Positions 1 to 11,955 of a stretch of 64,000 nucleotides of DNA are shown here, in pieces (position 1 is the stretch's first letter; the number at the start of each line of letters is the position of its first letter). Origin of the DNA: Pogonophryne albipinna (Eukaryota; Chordata; Actinopteri; Perciformes; Artedidraconidae); contig JAPTMU010000159.1 in NCBI GenBank assembly GCA_028583405.1, forward strand, positions 223,223 through 287,222, given 5' to 3'. The position numbers and the translations under genes are program-made. The notes under the pieces were generated by a model, which saw only the letters and a program-made list of their open reading frames with translations, had not been told where the DNA came from and made no database searches.

Positions 1-565
1 GAGGAGACATGGCAGCGTTTAGAGAACACTCAGCAGCTTGAGGAGACATGGCAGCGTTTAGAGAACATTCAGCAGCTTGAGGAGACATGGCAGCGTTTAG
101 AGAACATCCAGCAGCTTGAGGAGACATGGCAGCGTTTAGAGAACATCAGCAGCTTTAGGAGACATGGCAGCGTTTAGAGAACATTCAGCAGCTTGAGGAG
201 ACATGACAGCGTTTAGAGAACATCCAGCAGCTTGAGGAGACATGGCAGCGTTTAGAGAACATTCAGCAGCGTGAGGAGACATGGCAGCGTTTAGAGAACA
301 TCCAGCAGCTTGAGGAGACATGGCAGCATTTAGAGAACATCTAGCAGCTTGAGGAGACATGGCAGCGTTTAGAGAACATCAGCAGCTTGAGGAGACATGG
401 CAGCGTTTAGAGAACATCAGCAGCTTGAGGAGACATGGCAGCGTTTAGAGAACATCCAGCAGCTTGAGGAGACATGGCAGCGTTTAGAGAACACTCAGCA
501 GCTTGAGGAGACATGGCAGCGTTTAGAGAACAATCAGCAGCTTGAGGAGACATGGCAGCGTTTAC
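1..565. repeat. Minisatellite A, 38/39-bp unit
   Basis: Tandem copies of a unit containing GAGGAGACATGGCAGCG followed by TTTAGAGAACAT and CAGCAGCTT. The unit is 39 bp with frequent 38-bp variants, giving about 14-15 copies. The array enters from the left edge and ends at about 565, where the last copy runs into unique sequence. Because 39 is a multiple of three, it is open in several frames, but no start, splice or codon signal supports coding. Confidence 0.95.
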
Positions 566-856
566 TAAAAGCTGTAGGCACCATTGACTTGCTGCTGTTA
601 CAGAATACTTATAATAAAGTATATTCAATCTCACATTCCTTCATTCTCTGGAGCATTGTTGCTATCCTCCTTTGTTGAAATGAAAACCTTGTTAGCATTC
701 ATATTTAAATATGCAATGACACCATGTAGCTACAGGATAGGGAAAGCAGTCCAGTGTTGATATGGGCACATGCTTTAAATCATATAATAGAAATGTGACT
801 TTAATCCAATAGTAAGACTTGGTAAAACACACATATCATTTGATCTCCAGAGTGCT

Positions 857-881
857 CACACACACACACACACACACACAC
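857..881. repeat. (CA)n microsatellite
   Basis: Uninterrupted CA dinucleotides, about 12 copies. Confidence 0.95.
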
Positions 882-1289
882 TCTCTTTTGGGGCATTTGG
901 CCTTTTTCACAGTGGTAAATCCTCCACTTGTTGCATGTAAGGCCTTATTTGAATCAGTGGAAACAGCAGTGATCCTCAGAGAGTAGCTCTGATGTGACCT
1001 CTGACCCCCCTGAGAGAGGGCGTGGAGCTCTCTCTGCCCTCTGGGGAGTCCTTAAAGAGGGAGGGGGAAATGCAGCAGGAAGGTACAAAGCTGCCATAAA
1101 TCAGAGCAAGAATGTCCCAGAGATTGAGAGATAAGAGATATGAGGGAAAGATGGAAGAAGAATGAAGTGAAGGGCTGAGAGAGACAGCTGGTTCTACAGA
1201 GGTCATCAAGTAGTGCATAAAGACCAAGCACAGCAGCTGTGGAACAACAAGTGTGAAGGAGATCCTCTTCAACCCTGAACCAGGTCTTT

Positions 1290-1505
1290 CTCCCAGTTTC
1301 CACAGCAGCTTCTATTCTCCGCAGATCTGGAACAAAGTGCCAGAGGAGCAGCCTCAGTGTTTTGGATCTGGGCTAAACACCGCTGCCATTCGTTGAACAG
1401 CTTTATCATTTCATACTTCTGATCTCAAATGTTCATTAACTAACGTTTCTGATTGGTCTTGGTTTACCGTTGTGTTGATGTAAAGCACTTTGAAATGCAC
1501 ACAAT
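1290..1505 (+). mobile_element. LINE 3'-end fragment (Rex/CR1-like)
   Basis: The stretch near 1310-1345 reads FYSPQIWNKVPE in one frame. This resembles the conserved APxxWNxLP region close to the C-terminus of L2/CR1/Rex-type LINE reverse-transcriptase proteins. It is followed about 150 bp later by TAAAGCACTTTGAAATG, a typical fish LINE 3'UTR phrase. Only the end of an element is present and it is degenerate. A similar tail lies at 44325-44477. Confidence 0.6.
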
Positions 1506-2210
1506 ATCTGTTATTACTGCACATATTTTTATTCCATTATATTTCAATGTAAATACTGCTATATTTAACTATATTGTATATTAATTTGTAATGTTATTAT
1601 AGTTTTCTTGTAATAGTTCTCTATCTGACATCAACTCCTCGTAGGTGTCCACCCACCTGGTGATAAACCTGGTTCTGATTCAATTGGCCATGTGAATGAA
1701 CAGGACATGGTTTAAGTCGGTATGACAGATATATTTCCACATCGTACAGTCAGTGCATCCCACCAGTACCCCCCCCTCTCCTCAGAGTCCATCTGCTGAG
1801 GTGAGAAGCATCAGTTTGTGGAAATGCAGCGACACTCGGCTTTATTAGTTTATGGGTTTAGAGCCCAATAACTGGCGACCTCTCAGAGCAAACTCTTTCA
1901 CCTCAGCTCTGAGCCGTCAGCTGGAGGCAGGTGTTGCTCTGGAGTTTCTCCACTCATCAGGATCAGAACCAGGTTTATCACCAGGTGGGTTCACATGTAC
2001 GAGGAATTTGACTAGGTGTCGTGGTGCATACATAAAAGTAAAACAAAAATGTAAAACACAGATAGAGAACTATTTTAAGAAAACTATAATAACATTAAAA
2101 AATATAGCAGTACTTACATTGAAATGGAATTGGTATAAAATATGTGCAGAAATATAAAAACAAGATATTGTGTGACAACATGAGACAATGGATTTATATA
2201 CAATGCTCAA

Positions 2211-5200
2211 GTTCTCTAGAGCCCTGGGTCTGAGGATAGTCTGTCCCTGTTCTCTAGGGCCCTGGGTCTGAAGTTAGTCTGTCCCAGTTCTCTAGAGCCC
2301 TGGGTCTGAGGATAGTCTGTCCCTGTTCTCTAGAGCCCTGGGTCTGAGGTTAGTCTGTCCCTGTTCTCTAGAGCCCTGGGTAGGAGGTTAGTCTGTCCCT
2401 GTTCTCTAGAGCCCTGGGTCTGAAGTTAGTCTGTCCCTGTTCTCTAGAGCCCTGGGTCTGAGGATAGTCTGTCCCTGTTCTCTAGAGCCCTGGGTCTGAA
2501 GTTAGTCTGTCCCAGTTCTCTAGAGCCCTGGGTCTGAGGTTAGTCTGTCCCTGTTCTCTAGAGCCCTGGGTCTGAAGTTAGTCTGTCCCTGTTCTCTAGA
2601 GCCCTGGGTCTGAGGTTAGTCTGTCCCTGTTCTCTAGAGCCCTGGGTCTGAAGATAGTCTGTCCCAGTTCTCTAGAGCCCTGGGTCTGAGGATAGTCTGT
2701 CCCTGTTCTCTAGAGCCCTGGGTTTGAGGTTAGTCTGTCCCTGTTCTCTAGAGCCCTGGGTCTGAGGTTAGTCTGTCCCTGTTCTCTAGAACCCTGGGTT
2801 TGAGGTTAGTCTGTCCCTGTTCTCTAGAGCCCTGGGTCTGAGGTTAGTCTGTCCCAGTTCTCTAGAGCTGTGGGTCTGAGGATAGTATGTCCCTGTTCTC
2901 CAGAGCCCTGGGTCCGAGGTTAGTCTGTCCCTGTTCTCTAGAGCCCTGGGTCTGAGGTTAGTCTGTCCAAGTTCTCTAGAGCCCTGGGTCTGAGGTTAGT
3001 CTGTCCCTGTTCTCTAGAGCCATAGGTCTGAGGATAGTCTGTCCCTGTTCTCTAGAGCCCTGGGTTTGAGGTTAGTCTGTCCCTGTTCTCTAGAGCCCTG
3101 GGTCTGAGGATAATCTGTCCCTGTTCTCTAGAGCCCTGGGTTTGAGGTTAGTCTGTCCCAGTTCTCTAGAGCCCTGGGTCTGAGGTTAGTCTGTCCCTGT
3201 TCTCTGGAGCCCTGGGTTTGAGGTTAGTCTGTCCCTGTTCTCTAGAGCCCTGCATCTGAAGTTAGTCTGTCCCTGTTCTCTAGAGCCCTGGGTGTAAGGG
3301 TAGTCTGTCCCTGTTCTCTAGAGCCCTGGGTCTGAGGTTAGTCTGTCCCAGTTCTCTAGAGCCCTGGGTCTGAGGTTAGTCTGTGCCAGTTCTCTAGAGC
3401 CCTGGATCTGAGGTTAGTCTGTCCCTGTTCTCTAGAGCCCTGGGTCTGAGGTTAGTCTGTCCCAGTTCTCTAGAGCCCTGGGTCTGAGGTTAGTCTGTCC
3501 CTGTTCTCTAGAGCCCTGGGTGTAAGGTTAGTCTGTCCCAGTTCTCTAGAGCCCTGGGTCTGAGGTTAGTCTGTCCCAGTTCTCTAGAGCCCTGGCTCTG
3601 AGGTTAGTCTGTCCCAGTTCTCTAGAGCCTTGGGTCTGAGGTTAGTCTGTCCCAGTTCTCTAGAGCCCTGGGTGTGAGGTTAGTCTGTCCCAGTTCTCTA
3701 GAGCCCTGGGTCTGAGGTTAGTCTGTCCCTGTTCTCTAGAGCCCTGCATCTGAAGTTAGTCTGTCCCTGTTCTCTAGAGCCCTGGGTGTAAGGTTAGTCT
3801 GTCCCTGTTCTCTAGAGCCCTGGGTCTGAGGTTAGTCTGTCCCAGTTCTCTAGAGCCCTGGGTCTGAGGTTAGTCTGTCCCAGTTCTCTAGAGCCCTGGG
3901 TCTGAGGTTAGTCTGTCCCTGTTCTCTAGAGTCCTGGATCTGAGGTTAGTCTGTCCCTGTTCTCTAGAGCCCTGGGTGTAAAGTTAGTCTGTCCCAGTTC
4001 TCTAGAGCCCTGGGTCTGAGGTTAGTATGTCCAAGTACTCTAGAGCCCTGGGTCTGAAGTTAGTCTGTCCCAGTTCTCTAGAGCCCTGGGTCTGAGGTTA
4101 GTCTGTCCCTGTTCTCTAGAGCCCTGGGTGTAAGGTTAGTCTGTCCCAGTTCTCTAGAGCCCTGGGTCTGAGGTTAGTCTGTCCCAGTTCTCTAGAGACC
4201 TGGGTCTGGGGTTAGTCTGTCCCAGTTCTCTAGAGCCCTGGGTCTGAGGTTAGTCTGTCCCTGTTCTCTAGAGCCCTGGGTCTGAGGTTAGTCTGTCCCT
4301 GTTCTCTAGAGCCCTGGGTCTGAGGTTAGTCTGTCCCAGTTCTCTAGAGCCCTGGTTCTGAGGTTAGTATCTCCCAGTTCTCTAGAGCCCTGGGTCTGAG
4401 GTTAGTCTGTCCCAGTTCTCTAGAGCCCTGGGTCTGAGGTTAGTCTGTCCCAGTTCTCTAGAGCCCTGGGTGTAAGGTTAGTCTGTCCCAGTTCTCTAGA
4501 GCCCTGGGTCTGATGTTAGTCTGTCCCAGTTCTCTAGAGCCTTGGGTCTGAGGTTAGTCTGTCCCTGTTCTCTAGAGCCCTGGGTCTGAGGATAGTCTGT
4601 TCCAGTTCTCTAGAGCCTTGGGTCTGAGGTTAGTCTGTCCCTGTTCTCTAGAGCCTTGGGTCTGAGGATAGTCTGTTCCAGTTCTCTAGAGCCTTGGGTC
4701 TGAGGTTAGTCTGTCCCAGTTCTCTAGAGCCCTGGGTCTGAGGTTAGTCTGTCCCAGTTTTCTAGAGCCCTGGGTCTGAGGTTAGTCTGTCCCAGTTCTC
4801 TAGAGCCCTGGGTCTGAGGTTAGTCTGTCCCAGTTCTCTAGAGCCCTGGCTCTGAGGTTAGTCTGTCCCAGTTCTCTAGAGCCTTGGGTCTGAGGTTAGT
4901 CTGTCCCAGTTCTCTAGAGCCCTGGGTGTGAGGTTAGTCTGTCCCAGTTCTCTAGAGCCCAGGGTCTGAGGTTAGTCTGTCCCTGTTCTCTAGAGCCCTG
5001 CATCTGAAGTTAGTCTGTCCCTGTTCTCTAGAGCCCTGGGTGTAAGGTTAGTCTGTCCCTGTTCTCTAGAGCCCTGGGTCTGAGGTTAGTCTGTCCCAGT
5101 TCTCTAGAGCCCTGGGTCTGAGGTTAGTCTGTCCCTGTTCTCTAGAGCCCTGGGTGTAAGGTTAGTCTGTCCATGTTCTCTAGAGCCCTGGGTCTGAGGT

Positions 5201-5410
5201 TAGTCTGTCCCAGTTCTCTAGAGCCCTGGGTCTGAGGTTAGTCTGTCCCTGTTCTCTAGAGCCCTGGGTCTGAGGTTAGTCTGTCCCAGTTCTCTAGAGC
5301 CCTGGGTCTGAGGTTAGTCTGTCCCTGTTCTCTAGAGCCCTGTGTGTAAGGTTAGTCTGTCCCAGTTCTCTAGAGCCCTGGGTGTAAGGTTAGTCTGTCC
5401 CTGTTCTCTG
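2211..5410. repeat. Minisatellite B, 38-bp unit, about 84 copies
   Basis: Tandem copies of a 38-bp unit built from GTTCTCTAGAGCCCTGGGT, a CTGAGGTTAGT segment and CTGTCCCT or CTGTCCCA. Variants such as CTGAAG, GTGTAAGG and CTGCATCTG recur, so internal higher-order structure is likely. 38 is not a multiple of three, which is why no long open frame appears. The array stops exactly where the TIR of the next element begins. Confidence 0.97.
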
Positions 5411-7984
5411 TTTGAATTTTTTTAGACACCGAATTTACAGCATTGAAAATAATGACTTTGAAAATCATGTATCTGAATTTTTTTTTTGCTCCGAATTTAA
5501 CTATGTGAAATAAAAATGTATGCTACTGTATACCAAAAGGCTTCTGTGCGAGGTTGGTAAAATAAGGTCATCCTTGTACGTTAGATAGTTAGTTTGCTAG
5601 TTAGGTTACTGTATGCATTGTTAAGGTTAATTTAAATTCGCTATGCTCTACTATAGCATAAAATAGACTAGCTAACGTCAACGTATTGTTGAAGAGAGGC
5701 TTAGTGTATATTAAATCAACCTCACAATGAAATGTGTGTATCTTTAACATATGAACGTCACATTTCAAGATGGTCCAGAAATAATGCTCCCTTAGATATT
5801 GTAATATGGTTTGTTGAAATGGAGTAATTTATTGCAACTAACCGCCTATCCGACGAACGACCCAAACATTGTTGTTTTTAATATTATTACCAATGCCTCT
5901 TTTAATTGTATTATCCTCACACTTGAGAAACAGCCTTATCGTGGCTGTAGAACGGAACATGTAACTTAATGCCTGCATTTAAGGACGATGTATAGCGTAG
6001 TCAATGCTTTAGTGACAAGGAAATGATTTGTTTAAATATTAGATATGACGTTATCTGTGACTTCAGTGCACATTAAGCTTATCCATTGCATTGCATTTGT
6101 TCAATAGGTTTGTGTCTTACCCCTACGTGTGTGATACATATGAATATGGCATGAAAACTAATTAATTTGACTGCCTCATGAAAAACTCATCCAAAGTAAC
6201 AGTAAAATAAAAAGGACCTACACAATAATACTCAAACTGATGCAGTATAAGGACTGTGATATCCAGCCATTTCTGAAGTATAACAATAAGATTATGACCT
6301 GTTTTTAAAAGAAGATAAAAATGTGTTTGCATGTAAAGAAGTCTGTAACCCATGCATGTAACTTTACATCTGTTTGTTCAAAGTGTCCTCAAGGTGATCC
6401 AGACAGGCTGGACCAGAGGAGGAGAGACAGATCTGGACTCCTATCAGCAGAGAACTTCAGCACGGATTCCAAGGTATACCTTTTTCATACTTTACAAAGA
6501 ATGCATAAAGTAATGACTCAAATTAGGGCTGAACGATATACCGTGTCATGGCGATAACCGCGATATGCGCATGCGCGATATTCACACTGCAGGGACGTGC
6601 AGTTTTATTCATTTAAAAAAAAAATGCTGACGCACTTTAGCACAGAATTCAAAATAAAGATACCCTTGTTACTTATCGAAACTGCACATACAATATATCC
6701 GATAAAAGCTGAGACTCCACAGATTATTTAAGTATAGTATCTAAGCGATCCGATCTCGCGACAGGGGAAGCAAACACAGACATCACAACACGTACCTTTA
6801 CGGAGCTTCTCGGGAGATCGTCTCACCGTAGCTATCAATCTGATCAAAAGACGTGTTCAATGGCATGAAAACGAGAAAAAACGCGACTGAATCGGTTGAT
6901 CCATAGGTTGATAATGTTTCTGTGGCTTTGAAGCAATTGTTTATAATCCATAATTCCATTTGTATGTAAAAATCGGAGCACAAAAGTTAGCTGCTAATGG
7001 TAGCCACCAGAGTGTATGCAGCTTCCGGTTTTGGCTACGCGTCACTCTCACTCCTTATTTGGTAATGTGTGTGTGTTAGACTGCCGCATAGCCAAGACCG
7101 GAAGCAGCAGCCACTCTGGTGGCTACCATTAGCAGCTAACTTTTGCTCTGCGATTTTTACATACAAATGGAATTATGGATTGTAAATGAAATAATGTTTT
7201 TCTACAGAGACGTTAAAAACCTATGGATCAACCGATTCAGCCGCGTTTTTTCTCGTTTTAATGCCATTGAACACGTCTTTTGATCAGATTGACAGCTACA
7301 GTGAGACATCTCCCCTAGAAGCTACGTAAAGGTACGTGTTGTGATGTCTGTGTTTGCTTCCCCTGTCCGAGTTCGGATGACTCAGTGATGATACTATATA
7401 CCTAAATAATCTGTGGAACCTCAGCTTTAATCGGATATCTTGTATGTGTAGTTACGATGAGTAATAAGGGTACTTTTATCTTGAGTTCTGTGCCAAAGTG
7501 CGTTAGCATTTTTCGCTCAGGGGTCATTTAGATGCTTCTTATGAGACTTGTGTTTTGTTTTGGTAAAAATGGTTTGTATCGTCAGTTAGCTGAGATTATT
7601 ATTGCTAACAGCAAGGCACAAGGCTACTTCACTCATTTAGCTAATGTAAGACAAAAATGCTGTCGAGCCCTCACTGCTTGTAAAATAAAGAGCACAAAGT
7701 GACTACTTACCCGAGCGGCTGACTCTGTTTACTCTGATAGGCCAGAGGTCGGTTTGATTGCATTGGGACTCGATTGCTTATCCTATCTGAGTAGCCCGGA
7801 TGATGCTGCATCGCAATTTTGGACATCGAATTTTATAAACCGAATTTTTGACGTCTAATTTTTTTCACTTTAATTTTTACATTTTTATTTCACATAGGTA
7901 AATTCGGAGCAAAAACATTCAGATACATGATTTTCAAAGTAATTATTTTCAATGCTATAAATTCGGTGTCTAATAAAATTAAAA
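5411..7984. mobile_element. DNA transposon-like element with ~108-bp terminal inverted repeats
   Basis: The left end (5411-5520) and the reverse complement of the right end (7878-7984) match over about 108 bp, sharing TTAGACACCGAATTTA, TTTTCAAAGT-type and GCTCCGAATTTA segments with few mismatches. No transposase frame is visible in the 2.57 kb, so it is probably non-autonomous. Its left border coincides with the end of minisatellite B. I could not define a target-site duplication, so the superfamily is left open. The interior carries a large foldback at 6625-7512. Confidence 0.75.
6625..7512. repeat. Large imperfect palindrome (foldback) of ~0.9 kb
   Basis: The left arm 6625-7042 and right arm 7080-7512 are reverse complements over about 420 bp, separated by about 37 bp. 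Matching landmarks are ACGTGTTCAATGGCATGA (left) against its complement at about 7260-7280, and GCTAATGGTAGCCACCAGAG near 6990 against its complement near 7115-7135. Identity is roughly 85-90% by eye, with small indels. It could be a nested foldback element inside the TIR element. Confidence 0.85.
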
Positions 7985-8299
7985 TACCTCTGTCTCTTGT
8001 TTGCTTCCATAAATATAGCACTTTATAACCTTTTTCCACCCAAATCAATATATCTGAAGCTGAAGAAAGAAGCAGGCTTTAATGTTCCCGATAACCACCA
8101 GATGTGATCCGTCAGACATCATGATGATGACTCAGTGAAGAGCTCACATCCATTATTAATCTGCGCCCCCAACACCTGTCAGACCCAGTGGGGCTCTTCA
8201 GGTTAACACCCCCCCCCCCCTCTAACACAGCAGCAGTAACACCTCTTATATATATATATATATATATATAAGTATATATATGTAATATGTACATTGTGA
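7985..8299. other. Spacer with poly-C and TA microsatellite
   Basis: No gene seen. It contains a run of C around 8208-8220 and a TA microsatellite at about 8247-8281 just before minisatellite C starts. Confidence 0.8.
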
Positions 8300-10465
8300 A
8301 TCCATGTTGTAGTTCCTCTCTCTCTCTGTATACCTCTCATTCTGGACTAATCCATGTTGTAGTTCCTCTCTCTCTCTGTATACCTCTCATTCTGGACTAA
8401 TCCATGTTGTAGTTCCTCTCTCTCTCTGTATACCTCTCATTCTGGACTAATCCATGTTGTAGTTACTCTCTCTGTGTTTACCTCTCATTCTGGACTAATC
8501 CATGTTGTAGTTCCTCTCTCTGTGTTTACCTCTCATTCTGGACTAATCCATGTTGTAGTTCCTCTCTCTCTGTGTTTACCTCTCATTCTGGACTAATCCA
8601 TGTTGTAGTTCCTCTCTCTGTGTGTTTACCTCTCATTCTGGACTAATCCATGTTGTAGTTCCTCTCTCTGTGTTTACCTCTCATTCTGGACTAATCCATG
8701 TTGTAGTTCCTCTCTCTGTGTTTACCTCTCATTCTGGACTAATCCATGTTGTAGTTCCTCTCTCTGTGTTTACCTCTCATTCTGGACTAATCCATGTTGT
8801 AGTTCCTCCCTCTGTGTTTACCTCTCATTCTGGACTAATCCATGTTGTAGTTCCTCTCTCTGTGTTTACCTCTCATTCTGGACTAATCCATGTTGTAGTT
8901 CCTCTCTCTCTGTGTTTACCTCTCATTCTGGACTAATCCATGTTGTAGTTCCTCTCTCTGTGTTTACCTCTCATTCTGAACGAATCCATGTTGTAGTTCC
9001 TCTCTCTCTGTGTTTACCTCTCATTCTGGACTAATCCATGTTGTAGTTCCTCTCTCTGTGTTTACCTCTCATTCTGGACTAATCCATGTTGTAGTTCCTC
9101 TCTCTGTGTTTACCTCTCATTCTGGACTAATCCATGTTGTAGTTCCTCTCTCTCTGTGTTTACCTCTCATTCTGGACTAATCCATGTTGTAGTTCCTCTC
9201 TCTGTGTGTTTACCTCTCATTCTGGACTAATCCATGTTGTAGTTCCTCTCTCTGTGTTTACCTCTCATTCTGGACTAATCCATGTTGTAGTTCCTCTCTC
9301 TGTGTTTACCTCTCATTCTGGACTAATCCATGTTGTAGTTCCTCTCTCTGTGTTTACCTCTCATTCTGGACTAATCCATGTTGTAGTTCCTCTCTCTCTG
9401 TGTATACCTCTCATTCTGGACTAATCCATGTTGTAGTTCCTCTCTCTCTGTGTTTACCTCTCATTCTGGACTAATCCATGTTGTAGTTCCTCTCTCTGTG
9501 TGTACCTCTCATTCTGGACTAATCCATGTTGTAGTTCCTCTCTCTGTGTTTACCTCTCATTCTGGACTAATCCATGTTGTAGTTCCTCTCTCTGTGTTTA
9601 CCTCTCATTCTGGACTAATCCATGTTGTAGTTCCTCCCTCTGTGTTTACCTCTCATTCTGGACTAATCCATGTTGTAGTTCCTCTCTCTGTGTTTACCTC
9701 TCATTCTGGACTAATCCATGTTGTAGTTCCTCTCTCTCTGTGTTTACCTCTCATTCTGGACTAATCCATGTTGTAGTTCCTCTCTCTCTGTGTTTACCTC
9801 TCATTCTGGACTAATCCATGTTGTGGTTCCTCTCTCTGTGTTTACCTCTCATTCTGGACTAATCCATGTTGTAGTTCCTCTCTCTCTGTGTTTACCTCTC
9901 ATTCTGGACTAATCCATGTTGTAGTTCCTCTCTCTGTGTTTACCTCTCATTCTGGATTAAATCCATGTTGTAGTTCCTCTCTCTGTGTTTACCTCTCATT
10001 CTCAACGAATCCATGTTGTAGTTCCTCTCTCTCTGTGTTTACCTCTAATTCTGGACTAATCCATGTTGTAGTTCCTCTCTCTGTGTTTACCTCTCATTCT
10101 GGACTAATCCATGTTGTAGTTCCTCTCTCTGTGTTTACCTCTCATTCTGGACTAATCCATGTTGTAGTTCCTCTCTCTGTGTTTACCTCTCATTCTGGAC
10201 TAATCCATGTTGTAGTTCCTCTCTCTGTGTGTTTACCTCTCATTCTGGACTAATCCATGTTGTAGTTCCTCTCTCTGTGTGTTTACCTCTCATTCTGGAC
10301 TAATCCATGTTGTAGTTCCTCTCTCTCTGTGTTTACCTCTCATTCTGGACTAATCCATGTTGTAGTTCCTCTCTCTCTGTGTTTACCTCTCATTCTGGAC
10401 TAATCCATGTTGTAGTTCCTCTCTCTGTGTTTACCTCTCATTCTGGACTAATCCATGTTGTAGTT
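8300..10465. repeat. Minisatellite C, segment 1 (48/50-bp unit)
   Basis: Tandem copies of a unit containing CCATGTTGTAGTTCCTCTCT, CTGTGTTTACC and TCTCATTCTGGACTAAT. The basic unit is 48 bp; extra CT or GT dinucleotides give 50-bp versions. The first few copies carry TGTATACC instead of TGTTTACC. Blocks recur at 828-bp spacing (CCTCCCTCTG variant near 8805 and near 9633). The array is split at 10465/10466 by the DIRS-like element. Confidence 0.97.
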
Positions 10466-10484
10466 CTATATCGTATAAGGCTTC

Positions 10485-10640
10485 GCCCTCTAAGGCTATC
10501 GCTATTGGGTTAATCCCACTGCACGTGTGCAGCACTGACAGATTTATTCCACGCCCACCTACGACGTGGGCCCCACCTCCAGGCTCACTTCCGTATAAAT
10601 AGGAAGCAGGCCTTACAATCCACTCCTACTTTTCTTCAGC
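10485..10640 (+). repeat. Left inverted terminal repeat of the DIRS-like element
   Basis: Reverse complement of about 15945-16110 with near-perfect identity through GGCCTTACAATCCACTCC, then a small indel. It carries the putative promoter TATA box. The outermost 19 bp (10466-10484) differ from the right end, as expected for split DIRS termini. Confidence 0.9.
10594..10601 (+). promoter_or_regulatory. TATA-like box in the left terminal repeat
   Basis: TATAAATA stands inside the left inverted repeat, about 180 bp before the first gag-like Cys motif. A transcript would begin near 10625. The right repeat has the same box pointing the other way (about 15998-16006), so outward or antisense transcription is possible. 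Based on the motif only. Confidence 0.5.
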
Positions 10641-10774
10641 ACTCCGTTGCAGAAGCATTGACAGGAAAAACAAGTTATTTTAAGAGCTACTACTGAAAAA
10701 CAAAGATTCCTCCTAAAAAGCTTTGTTTTTCTAGTAGGGAGACTGGGCAGGAAAGTCAAGGCGGCGTTAGGAGT

Positions 10775-11951
10775 TGCCCCGTGTGCGGGACGGGCTACAT
10801 CATGAGTATGGACAGGCACTCACTGTGTGAGTCCTGCCTGGGAATAGAGCATGCGAACGCTGCTCTTACTCCCGGGGTATCATGCTCGCATTGTGCCCGC
10901 CTCCCGCTGGCCCTCAGACAGCAGAGAGCGGACGCTCTCGCTGCGGCAGAGGTCGAGGACGATTGGACCGTCCAGGAGGAATACTCCGGGGACAAAGCCA
11001 TTGATTTCCTGGATCCGAATGGCGGGCACGAGTCGGACGACTACGCCCCTCCATTCAGGGATCACCGGGTGATTCCCCCATTATCTCTCCCCTCCGGACG
11101 GAGGAGACAGGTAGGGGACCCGGTGTAGGTCCGGTGTATGATCCCGTGATCCCTATCTCCGCCATCTCGGCGTTACCGTCGATTGGCGGGATACTCATGG
11201 AACTTCCGGAGATTATATCCAAGGCGGCCGCCTGGAGAAATCTCCCCGTTCCCCTAGCTCAGGAGAGCTCGCCTCCGGATGATATGTCCGGGGTGTTCTC
11301 CCGAGTACACAGGGTAAGGAGTGACCCGGTCTGGCCACGCTTCCCGGCCATATAGCGTTGCTGTCAAACTCCATGGTGGAAATATCCGAGCAGTCAAAGA
11401 CTATGTCCTCAGTGGAGGCTGAGGAGATAGGTAAGGCGGCCAGTACTGCACTCACACGGTGCGCAGCAGTCGCAGTCTCGCAGGCGCGGATTGCGGCGTG
11501 GGCGACACAGATCCATCGGTACCTCTGGCTACAGCAGGGGAACATAATGGAGGGTGCAGGAAAGGATTTGCTGGAGGCTCCAATCAGTCCGGGCGGACTA
11601 TTTGGACCACAGTTCCACACCATGGTGGAGACTATGAAGTCTGCGGCAGAGCAGGCAGACGACATAAGGCGTCACGCTAGCTGGCTTCAGGATAAGCGTC
11701 CTCAGCAACAGCAGCGGCAGCAACGACAGCACCCGCTGCCCCCACAACAGTCTCAACGGGGGCAGCGCGGACAGCGGCGAGAGCAACAACGGCGTCAGCG
11801 CCCTTCGGCAGCTGCAGGGGCTCCATCCCAGGTCTCCGCTCCTCAGCCGCAGAGACAGGATCTGCAGGCGGCGAGTCGGAGGGGAAGGAAGAACCCCCGC
11901 TCCTGGTCTGCTCCTCCGAGAGAACCTCCGAGGAAGCAGAACCGAAGATGA
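10775..11951 (+). pseudogene. DIRS gag-like protein gene, frame-shifted
   Basis: The N-terminal part (10775-11128) has paired cysteines (CPVC, CESC, CSHC) in a zinc-ribbon-like arrangement, then an acidic segment with DFLDPNGGHESDDY. The frame stops at 11126, homologous-looking sequence resumes in a second frame (about 11116-11355) and then a third (about 11358-11951). The last part ends in a Gln/Arg/Pro-rich, basic tail (about 11690-11945) that could bind nucleic acid. The family gag is a structural nucleic-acid-binding protein. I assign no start codon: the first Cys pair precedes the first in-frame ATG (10802). The two frame changes point to small indels, so it is called broken. Confidence 0.7.
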
Positions 11952-11955
11952 CTCT

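Larger units (their letters stand above)
566..2210. other. Intergenic stretch with a CA tract and a LINE tail
   Basis: No gene seen. It holds a short CA microsatellite at 857-881 and a LINE-like 3' tail (listed separately). The rest, including the AT-rich part at 1500-1620 and the segment around 1770-2000, matches nothing I recognise. Confidence 0.6.

Noticed and set aside
2211..5410. Regular repeats resembling a CRISPR array
   Set aside because: Contiguous near-identical units without unique spacers, in a vertebrate-type genome.
6321..6557. Possible exon (frame with a donor-like AAGGTATAC)
   Set aside because: Inside the TIR element, no recognised domain, and no acceptor or partner exon.
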